21,107 nt of DNA from an uncultured Dialister sp. (lineage in GTDB: Bacteria; Bacillota; Negativicutes; Veillonellales; Dialisteraceae), in contig URAA01000009.1 of the NCBI GenBank assembly GCA_900545785.1, positions 1 through 21,107 on the forward strand, read 5' to 3'. A program made the position numbers and the translations under genes. This document shows positions 15,302 to 21,107 of the stretch, piece after piece (the first letter of the stretch is position 1; each line of letters opens with the position of its first letter). A model generated the notes under the pieces. That model saw only the letters and a list, made by a program, of their open reading frames with translations. It did no database searches and was not told the DNA's origin.

Positions 15302-15745
15302 ATGTCATTTTTTTCAAATTTGGAAGACCGGTTCAATCGTTTTTTCTCTTCAGGAAATGAAGAAGATGATTATGAATCGGAACTTGTATATGATGATGAC
15401 TACCGGAATGAGGACAGTCCCCGCGTAACGAGCGCGCTGCCTGCGAGAGCTGTCCGTCCGATGGATGCGGTCATCATGGAACCGCACTCTTACAGCGATG
15501 TGAGGAGGGCGGCGGAAGCCATGAAAAAAGGCCTGATTGTCCTTATCGTTCTCGGAGATAATTTAGAGGACGGAGAAGCGGGCCGTTTTGTGGATTTTAT
15601 GGGTGGTGCCGTTTTTTTCGGGCAGGGAGAATTGGAACTTTTAAATGAAGAAGTTTTGATTTGCGCTCCCTCCAATGTTCACTTGGAAACGGATAATCTG
15701 CCGCGGCTGAGCGGTATTCCTCAGTGGAAAGGACCTTCTTTATGA
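15302..15745 (+). CDS. SepF-like protein, second tandem copy
   Basis: This 147-residue paralogue starts at the base after the sepF1 stop codon. It keeps the SepF layout: an amphipathic N-terminal helix (MSFFSNLEDRFNRFF), an acidic linker rich in Asp, Glu and Tyr (residues 18-37), and a core at about 54-126 (DAVIMEPHSYSDVRRAAEAM, GEAGRFVDFMGGAVFFGQG, EVLICAPSNVHL). The core is clearly diverged from the first copy, for example KKGLIVLIVLGDN where sepF1 has SSRPVVMNMEKTD, so the pair is not a recent duplication. It could polymerise with SepF1, modulate it or act alone. Its stop overlaps the proC start (ATGA). Confidence 0.88.
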   Translation: MSFFSNLEDRFNRFFSSGNEEDDYESELVYDDDYRNEDSPRVTSALPARAVRPMDAVIMEPHSYSDVRRAAEAMKKGLIVLIVLGDNLEDGEAGRFVDFMGGAVFFGQGELELLNEEVLICAPSNVHLETDNLPRLSGIPQWKGPSL

Positions 15746-16539
15746 ACCGTATATTGATGATCGGCTGCGGAGCCATGGGAGGAGCGATCCTTTCGGGCTG
15801 CCTTTCCTGCGGACTTTGGAAAAAAGAAAATGTATATATAAAGGAACATTCTTTGGAAGCATCCCGGCGTAAAGCGGAAGAATACGGTGTTTCTTACGTG
15901 GAAAACAATGAAGTGATTTCTTCGGCGGATATTCTTCTTATCGCGGTGAAACCCGACGTGGTGCCTTCCGTACTTTCCGAAATATCTCCTTTCCGTCCGA
16001 GAAGGGTGATTTCCATTGCTGCCGCCGTCACGGTGGATACTTTGGAAAAAGGTCTCCCCGAAGGGACGGAAGTCATAAGAGTGATGCCGAATACGCCCGC
16101 TTCCGTCGGGGCAGGTATGACAGCCGTCACGGCCGGGCATTTTGCCAAAGAAGATTTTTTGAAAATGACGGAAGATATATTTTCCTCTCTCGGTAAAACG
16201 GCAGTCGTTACGGAAAGACAGCTGGATGCACTGGGCGCCCTTTCCGGGTGCGGCCCGGGCTATGCTTTTGTCATCATCGATGCGTTATCCGACGCGGGGG
16301 TGAGGATCGGACTTCCCCGCAAACTCGCAACTTTGGCGGCGGCGCAGACTCTTTACGGTGCATCAAAAATGATTTTAGAAACAGGAAAACATCCGGCAGA
16401 GCTCCGAGACGGGGTCACCAGTCCCGGAGGAACCACCATTGCAGGCATTCATTCCATGGAACGGGCAGGAGTCCGAGGTGCCTTGATGGATGCGGTGGTT
16501 GCCGGTCTTTTACGATCTGATGAAATGAGTAAAAAATAA
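15742..16539 (+). CDS. proC: Pyrroline-5-carboxylate reductase
   Basis: ProC reduces 1-pyrroline-5-carboxylate to proline with NAD(P)H, the last step of proline synthesis. ATG 15742 (265 residues) is preferred to 15724, because AAAGGA lies about 8 bases before it and the protein then begins MNRILMIGCGAMGGAIL, with the dinucleotide-binding GxGxMG at residues 8-13. The C-terminal dimerisation and substrate domain shows VMPNTPASVGAGM, LSGCGPGYAFVIIDAL, and DGVTSPGGTTIAGIHSMERAG, the ProC signature. The length is normal. The gene sits inside a division operon and overlaps sepF2 by ATGA and the following gene by TAATG. A Firmicute sepF-proC-ylmH neighbourhood is not unheard of, but the metabolic link to division is unclear. 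Confidence 0.96.
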   Translation: MNRILMIGCGAMGGAILSGCLSCGLWKKENVYIKEHSLEASRRKAEEYGVSYVENNEVISSADILLIAVKPDVVPSVLSEISPFRPRRVISIAAAVTVDTLEKGLPEGTEVIRVMPNTPASVGAGMTAVTAGHFAKEDFLKMTEDIFSSLGKTAVVTERQLDALGALSGCGPGYAFVIIDALSDAGVRIGLPRKLATLAAAQTLYGASKMILETGKHPAELRDGVTSPGGTTIAGIHSMERAGVRGALMDAVVAGLLRSDEMSKK

Positions 16540-17330
16540 TGAAAGATAAAGAAAAAATTCTTCGCTATTTTGCTGCCGGCGGCGAAGAAGCAAAAGACAT
16601 GGCAATTCGTCTTTTGGATTTGGCAGATTCCGTAGACAGAGGCCGTCCCTTTGCGGTAGGGCCTTTCATGGCGCCCTTTGCGGCACAGGTGGGACAAACC
16701 GTGGCAGCCCATATGAAGACGGTTGCGGTAAAAACTTGGGGCGGCTATCATGAAGCGGAACGTATCCGCGTCGCTTTTACAAGTTCGGATTATGACGGGC
16801 CTGTAGATTTCAAAATGACCGCTTTGAAAGTGACATGGGATGAAAGATATCGTCTGATCGGTCATCGGGATGTACTCGGATCTTTGATGGGACTCGGTAT
16901 AGAACGATCCGTTTTGGGAGACATCCTCATGCAGGGCGCAGGCTGTCAGATTGTGGCAGACAAAGATATGGCGGAATGGCTGATTCAAAATTTTGTAAAA
17001 GTAGCGATGGTGCCCGTTCATGCGGAAGAAATATCTTTGGAAGAACTGACACCGCCCGAGAAAACAGCAAAAGAAGTGCGGGCGACCGTAGCTTCTCTCC
17101 GTCTCGATGCGGTAGGGGCGGCAGGATTTGGTATTTCCCGCAATAAAATGGTACAATGCGTAGAGAGCCAAAAGACAGAAGTGAACTGGCAGACTGCCAA
17201 AAGTGCCTCTCAGGCCATAAAAGTAGGAGATATCATTTCTATCCGCGGCAGAGGACGCATTGAAATAAAAGAAGTGACCGGAATGAGCCGTAAAGGCCGG
17301 ACGGGACTTTTAATCAATCGATATAAATAA
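16539..17330 (+). CDS. ylmH: YlmH-like S4 domain RNA-binding protein
   Basis: The 263-residue cytosolic protein has an N-terminal YlmH domain (about 1-170: KILRYFAAGGEEAKD, MAPFAAQVGQ, VKTWGGYHEAERIRVAF, HRDVLGSLMGLGIERSVLGDIL) and a C-terminal S4 RNA-binding domain (about 183-250: SLRLDAVGAAGFGISRNKMV, VNWQTAKSASQAIKVGDIIS, GRGRIEIKEV). The S4 fold binds structured RNA; Bacillus YlmH has been linked to rescue of stalled large ribosomal subunits, and its gene sits between sepF and divIVA there as well. The order here (proC-ylmH-divIVA) lacks ylmG (YggT family), which normally comes just before. The ATG overlaps the proC stop by one base. Confidence 0.93.
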   Translation: MKDKEKILRYFAAGGEEAKDMAIRLLDLADSVDRGRPFAVGPFMAPFAAQVGQTVAAHMKTVAVKTWGGYHEAERIRVAFTSSDYDGPVDFKMTALKVTWDERYRLIGHRDVLGSLMGLGIERSVLGDILMQGAGCQIVADKDMAEWLIQNFVKVAMVPVHAEEISLEELTPPEKTAKEVRATVASLRLDAVGAAGFGISRNKMVQCVESQKTEVNWQTAKSASQAIKVGDIISIRGRGRIEIKEVTGMSRKGRTGLLINRYK

Positions 17331-17361
17331 TAGGGGAAAAATTAATTTAGGAGGAAGTTTT

Positions 17362-17973
17362 ATGATTACACCAATGGATATCCACAACAAGACGTTTTCC
17401 CGTGGATTGCGCGGTTACAGCCAAGAAGAAGTAGATTCTTTCTTAGAAGAACTGGCAGCAGATTATGAACGTATCTATCGTGAACATCGTGAGATGGAAG
17501 AAGAAATGGATACGGTAAAAACAAAACTTCGGAATTATGAAAAAATGGAATCCACCATGTCATCCACCTTGGTTATGGCGCAGGAAACGGCGGAAAATGT
17601 AAAAAGAAATGCTCAAAAAGAGGCGGAACTGTCGATTAGGGAAGCAAGAAATTCCGCCCATAAAATTTTGGAAGATGCAGAAAATGCGAAAGCCAAGCTG
17701 AAATCGGATCTGCTGAAAGCGGAAGCGGATATGAGTGTTTATATCGAAAAGATCTTAGCAAATTTAAAATCCGCCACATTGCTCGTAGAATCGGCAAAAA
17801 ACACGGCGCTCCCCAAACTGATCAAAGAAGATGAGGAAATTCCTGCGGAAGCGGCAGAAGAAGATCAGTCGGCAAATCTTTTTGAAGAATCGGAAGCAAC
17901 CGCCGACGGCGGAGAAAATATGGAAATCGCTGAAGAAGCAACGGATATCGTTATAGAAGACGGTGAAAAATAA
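17362..17973 (+). CDS. divIVA: Cell division and polarity protein DivIVA
   Basis: DivIVA binds negatively curved membrane at septa and poles and recruits division or cell-wall factors. The 203-residue protein opens with the conserved lipid-binding domain (ITPMDIHNKTFSRGLRGYS, then EEVDSFLEELAADYERIY). A long coiled coil follows from about 25 to 150, with heptads interrupted near residues 60-75. The last 45 residues are strongly acidic and probably unstructured (EEDQSANLFEESEA and onward), a variable region of the family. A strong AGGAGG lies before the ATG. It is the last gene of the yggS-sepF-sepF2-proC-ylmH operon, 31 bases after ylmH, and ends at a terminator. Confidence 0.94.
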   Translation: MITPMDIHNKTFSRGLRGYSQEEVDSFLEELAADYERIYREHREMEEEMDTVKTKLRNYEKMESTMSSTLVMAQETAENVKRNAQKEAELSIREARNSAHKILEDAENAKAKLKSDLLKAEADMSVYIEKILANLKSATLLVESAKNTALPKLIKEDEEIPAEAAEEDQSANLFEESEATADGGENMEIAEEATDIVIEDGEK

Positions 17974-17985
17974 AACAGCAAATGA

Positions 17986-18016
17986 AAAGAGATGGCAAAA
18001 AGTCATCTCTTTTTTT
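17986..18016. terminator. Terminator between convergent divIVA and the methyltransferase gene, probably bidirectional
   Basis: An 11-bp stem (17986-17996 with 18002-18012) with an A5 loop is followed by T to 18016 on the plus strand. The stem starts with A residues, so the minus-strand transcript also ends the hairpin in U. It can serve both converging genes. Confidence 0.88.
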
Positions 18017-18052
18017 ATAGGAAAACGGCTCCTCCGCAAAGGGAGATATCGG

Positions 18053-18799
18053 TTATTTATTTTTATTATTTTTGTATAATATCAGCCCCGCTGCAAGAAC
18101 GGCGGCAGAAATAAGGGCGATGCTTCCCCATTTGCGAACCCGATCAAATCGGGCGGCTTCTTTTATCTGAGTGAGGGCGGACTCGGGTTTTCGGGCGGCG
18201 ATGGTTATACAGCCGAGTTTCGTATCCGTTTCGATCCGGACAAAACCTGCCCGGGTCAGTTCCGATACGAGCTCTCCCACCGTATAGACGGTCATGCCGG
18301 GGATCAGCTTCGGATAGAATTCATCCAAAAATCCTTCGCCGTCAGCCTCATTGGAGATGAGAAGAGTGGCGCCGGGTTTCATGACCCGCCGTACTTCTTT
18401 CAAACATTTTTGAAGATCTTTCCAAAAATAAATCGTTTCAAAGGCAGTGACAATATCGAAGCGGGAAGACTCGAAAGGAAGAAGATCGGCAGTCCCTTCA
18501 TAAACAAAGCATCTTCCTTCTTCAACGGCTTTGCGGTTATATCGAAAAGAAACGTCAACCGCATCGGGAGAGGGATCGATCCCCGACACCCGGCCTGACG
18601 GAGCCCTTTTTAACAGCCGCGCCAGATTGCTCCCGCCGCCGCAGCCGATATCCAAAATCTCCGCATCTTCTTTGATATCCAGATGGGAGAGGCTCCAGAG
18701 AGAAGCGGGAGTGTGAGTTACATTCATCAAAACAAGGAGAGCTTTTCCGATATTTCCCTTGGGAGAAGAGAAGGAAGAAAATTTTTTGGTGAGATTCAT
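18053..18799 (-). CDS. Class I SAM-dependent methyltransferase with a C-terminal membrane helix
   Basis: The 248-residue protein starts at the ATG complementary to 18797-18799, preceded by AAAGGAG with good spacing; an in-frame ATG 144 bases further upstream has no such site. The methyltransferase domain has motif I EILDIGCGGGSNLARLL (residues 47-63), the acidic residue in SGIDPSPDA, motif II-like FDIVTAFETIYFW (114-126) and MKPGATLLISNEADGEGF. The family is the broad Methyltransf_11/25 group, which modifies small molecules, lipids or proteins, so the substrate is open. After a charged stretch, residues about 224-242 form a hydrophobic helix (WGSIALISAAVLAAGLILY) ending in KNNKNK, which should anchor the enzyme to the inner membrane with its tail in or near the cytoplasm. 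It is monocistronic and convergent to divIVA. Confidence 0.88.
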   Translation of the reverse strand: MNLTKKFSSFSSPKGNIGKALLVLMNVTHTPASLWSLSHLDIKEDAEILDIGCGGGSNLARLLKRAPSGRVSGIDPSPDAVDVSFRYNRKAVEEGRCFVYEGTADLLPFESSRFDIVTAFETIYFWKDLQKCLKEVRRVMKPGATLLISNEADGEGFLDEFYPKLIPGMTVYTVGELVSELTRAGFVRIETDTKLGCITIAARKPESALTQIKEAARFDRVRKWGSIALISAAVLAAGLILYKNNKNK

Positions 18800-18844
18800 T
18801 ATAAAGCTCCTTTCTTCATAATCCGTACAGACATTTATATATTC

Positions 18845-18874
18845 ATTATATCTTAATAGAAGAAAGGGGGACAA
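18845..18874 (-). promoter_or_regulatory. Promoter of the methyltransferase gene
   Basis: On the minus strand, TTGTCC (18869-18874) and a perfect TATAAT (18845-18850) are separated by 18 bases. The start codon is about 45 bases downstream of the -10 element. Confidence 0.7.
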
Positions 18875-18950
18875 CCGCTGCGTTTGGCAAGGAGGTCTTA
18901 AAACAAGTGAAATTTTATTCTTCAAATAAAAAAATAAAATCAAAAAGGTA

Positions 18951-18979
18951 TTGATTATTTATGCAAAGATATGTATAAT
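18951..18979 (+). promoter_or_regulatory. Strong promoter of the argGH operon
   Basis: TTGATT (18951-18956) and a perfect TATAAT (18974-18979) are separated by 17 bases, and argG starts 46 bases later. No clear ArgR box could be fixed around it, although the surrounding AT-rich half-sites are suggestive. Confidence 0.8.
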
Positions 18980-19024
18980 TATTTCATGTTTCAGAAATAT
19001 CGAGTTTGAGAAAGGCGGCATATA

Positions 19025-20269
19025 ATGAAAAATGTAAATAAAGTAGTTTTGGCTTATTCCGGCGGTTTGGACACATCGGTTATCATTCCGTGGCTGAAAG
19101 AAAATTATAACTGCGAAGTCATCGCGATCACGGTAAATCTGGGACAGCCCGAAGATTTCGATGCCATTCATGCAAAAGCGCTGAAATCCGGTGCGGAATA
19201 TGCGGAAGTGCTGGACGTAAGAAAAGAATTTATTGAAGACTATGCTTATAAAGTACTTCAGGCAGGAGGCAGATATGAAGGGAAATACCTGCTGGGAACT
19301 TCCTTTGCACGGCCTCTCATCGCCAAATGTCTCGTGGAAGCAGCCGAGAAATACGGAGCCGATGCCATCTGCCACGGCGCGACGGGAAAAGGAAACGATC
19401 AGGTCCGTTTCGAACTTACCATCAAAGCCCTTGCGCCTCATATGAAAATCATCGCTCCTTGGAGAATCTGGGATCTGAAATCAAGAGAAGATGAGATGGC
19501 CTATGCGGAAGCTCATCATGTGCCGATTGATAAATTTGACGATAAACAATCGGAAGAAGAAAAAGCAGCAAAAAAATATCCCTATTCCATGGACTGGAAT
19601 ATGTGGCATCTGTCCCATGAGGGAGATGATTTGGAAAATCCCGCCAATGCTCCTCATAAAGATATGTATCTTGTCACCTGCGATCCGGAAGATGCGCCGG
19701 ACAAGCCGGAATTCGTCACCGTTGAATTTGAAAAAGGGATACCTGTAGCGGTGAACGGCAAAAAAATGGACGGCGTGGAACTGGTGAATACGCTGAATGC
19801 CATCGGCGCCAAAAACGGTATCGGTATCGACGATCTGGTGGAAAACCGTCTGGTAGGCATGAAATCCAGAGGCGTCTATGAAAATCCGGCAGGCTCCATT
19901 TTATTCTATGCCCATGCGGAACTGGAACGTCTCTGCCTTGCTCGGGCAACTTCTCATTTTAAAGAAACGGCGGCAGTCAAATACAGCGAACTTGTTTACG
20001 ACGGACTGTGGTTTTCACCGTTAAGAGAAGCTTTGCAGGCTTTTGCCGATGAAACATCCGAAACGGTGACGGGAAAAGTATCGCTCCGTCTTTACAAAGG
20101 AAATATTTTGTCCAACGGTGCGGAAAGTCCCTATTCTCTCTATAATGAAGAATTTGTAACCTTTGGAGAAGATGATGTGTATAATCAGGCCGATGCGGAA
20201 GGATTTATCAATCTTTTCGGACTGCCTCTGACCATTCGTGCATTGATGAAGGAAAAGAATAAAAAATGA
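19025..20269 (+). CDS. argG: Argininosuccinate synthase
   Basis: ArgG joins citrulline and aspartate, using ATP, to make argininosuccinate in arginine synthesis. The 414-residue cytosolic enzyme shows the ATP-pyrophosphatase P-loop [11 protein letters not shown] (residues 10-20), then [11 protein letters not shown], the signature [16 protein letters not shown] near residues 118-133, [15 protein letters not shown], and [21 protein letters not shown]. The length is normal for the family. AAAGGCGG gives a reasonable ribosome binding site. The stop codon overlaps the ATG of argH (ATGA), so the last two steps of arginine synthesis are cotranscribed and probably translationally coupled. Confidence 0.97.
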   Translation: MKNVNKVVLAYSGGLDTSVIIPWLKENYNCEVIAITVNLGQPEDFDAIHAKALKSGAEYAEVLDVRKEFIEDYAYKVLQAGGRYEGKYLLGTSFARPLIAKCLVEAAEKYGADAICHGATGKGNDQVRFELTIKALAPHMKIIAPWRIWDLKSREDEMAYAEAHHVPIDKFDDKQSEEEKAAKKYPYSMDWNMWHLSHEGDDLENPANAPHKDMYLVTCDPEDAPDKPEFVTVEFEKGIPVAVNGKKMDGVELVNTLNAIGAKNGIGIDDLVENRLVGMKSRGVYENPAGSILFYAHAELERLCLARATSHFKETAAVKYSELVYDGLWFSPLREALQAFADETSETVTGKVSLRLYKGNILSNGAESPYSLYNEEFVTFGEDDVYNQADAEGFINLFGLPLTIRALMKEKNKK

Positions 20270-21107
20270 GTGATATGATGTGGGGCGGCCGCTTCAAAAA
20301 AGCAGAAAATAAAAAAGCCTTGGATTTCAATGCGTCCATTTCTTACGACTGCCGCATGTATAAAGAAGATATTGCCGGATCTCTTGCCCATGCGAAAATG
20401 CTTTTCCATCACGGAATTATCGGGAAAGAAGATTTGGAAAAAATCAGCAAAGGGCTGCAAGAAATCAAAAAAGAAATCGACGAAGGGACATTTGAATTTT
20501 CCATCGAGCTGGAAGATATTCATATGAATATAGAAAAACGGCTGACGGAAAAAATAGGAGATGCAGGCGCCCGCCTTCATACGGCAAGAAGCAGAAATGA
20601 CCAATGCGCCGCAGATCTTCATGTGTTCATGAGAAGAGAGATAGGAGAACTGGGAATTAAAATTATCCGCATGGAACAGGCACTTCTTGATATTTCCAAA
20701 AAATACGGGGACGTGATCATTCCCGGATATACCCATCTGCAAAGAGCGCAGCCCGTACTTTTTGCCCATCACATGATGGCTTACGGTTCCATGCTGGAAA
20801 GAGATTTCGAAAGACTGACGGGATGCTATGAAATGGCAGATGTATCCCCTTTGGGAGCCTGTGCACTGGCAGGCACCACTTATCCCACGGATCCGGAAGA
20901 AACGGCAGAAATGCTTCATTTCAAAAAATGCTACGGGAACAGTCTGGATGCCGTATCGGACAGAGATTATCTGATCCAGTTCCTCTCCTTTGCATCGATC
21001 TGCATGATGCATCTGTCCCGCCTGTCCGAGGAATTTATCCTCTGGAGCACCGGAGAATTCGGCTTTATCGAATTGGATGATGCTTACAGCACGGGAAGTT
21101 CCATTAT
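20266..21107 (+). CDS. argH: Argininosuccinate lyase (partial, 3' end outside the window)
   Basis: ArgH splits argininosuccinate into arginine and fumarate. About 280 codons are present, starting at the ATG that overlaps the argG stop by 4 bases. The N-terminus has the family mark MWGGRFKK, then [77 protein letters not shown] and [11 protein letters not shown] [12 protein letters not shown]. The window ends inside the fumarase/lyase superfamily signature, just after STGSSI, before the expected MPxKKN. No frame break is seen up to that point. Confidence 0.96.
   Translation, partial: MSDMMWGGRFKKAENKKALDFNASISYDCRMYKEDIAGSLAHAKMLFHHGIIGKEDLEKISKGLQEIKKEIDEGTFEFSIELEDIHMNIEKRLTEKIGDAGARLHTARSRNDQCAADLHVFMRREIGELGIKIIRMEQALLDISKKYGDVIIPGYTHLQRAQPVLFAHHMMAYGSMLERDFERLTGCYEMADVSPLGACALAGTTYPTDPEETAEMLHFKKCYGNSLDAVSDRDYLIQFLSFASICMMHLSRLSEEFILWSTGEFGFIELDDAYSTGSSI

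Noticed and set aside
18957..18999. Possible ArgR operator at the argG promoter
   Set aside because: AT-rich half-sites such as TATGTAT and ATTTCAT are near the -10 element, but they do not form the spaced palindrome of the ARG box without an insertion, so no operator is called.
1..21107. CRISPR array, tRNA or rRNA gene, insertion sequence, phage attachment site
   Set aside because: Reading both strands gave no regularly spaced repeat, no cloverleaf with a TTC-loop signature, no transposase or integrase, and no terminal repeats.

Overview
The window looks like a chromosome segment from a diderm Firmicute, most likely class Negativicutes (Veillonella/Dialister/Megasphaera relatives). Three things point there: Firmicute-type gene order and regulation (a T-box leader, a yggS-sepF-ylmH-divIVA cluster), an outer-membrane trimeric autotransporter with an extended signal peptide, and sodium-pump decarboxylase beta subunits of the kind these fermenters use. 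The genus is inference. No rRNA, tRNA, CRISPR array, insertion sequence or prophage gene was seen.

Layout. 1-98 is the tail of a sodium-pump decarboxylase beta subunit, ended by a terminator. 156-1038 is an AT-rich stretch without a convincing gene. 1039-3429 is a trimeric autotransporter adhesin. 3664-5987 is a redox and repair group: ccdA, a thioredoxin-like lipoprotein and a fused msrAB. 6086-7820 holds a 103-residue membrane protein, a second and complete decarboxylase beta subunit, and a 44-residue single-helix protein. 7922-9295 is an M18 aminopeptidase. 9476-12559 is a TRAP-TAXI transporter (fused permease, then its binding lipoprotein).

12587-13951 is the most interesting part. A strong promoter and a T-box leader carrying one specifier domain but two antiterminator/terminator modules precede a TrpX-like ABC substrate-binding lipoprotein that has no permease or ATPase beside it. 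The leader's bases favour tRNA-Tyr over tRNA-Trp.

14149-17973 is a compact division-related operon: yggS, two tandem sepF genes, proC, a ylmH-type S4 protein and divIVA. Most junctions overlap or abut. It ends at a hairpin that can serve both strands. A convergent minus-strand gene (18053-18799) encodes a methyltransferase with a C-terminal membrane helix. 18951 to the end is the start of an argGH arginine operon; argH runs off the window.

Several start codons were moved to internal ATGs where a Shine-Dalgarno sequence decides: msrAB 5034, decarboxylase beta 6524, TAXI protein 11555, sepF1 14843, proC 15742, methyltransferase 18799.
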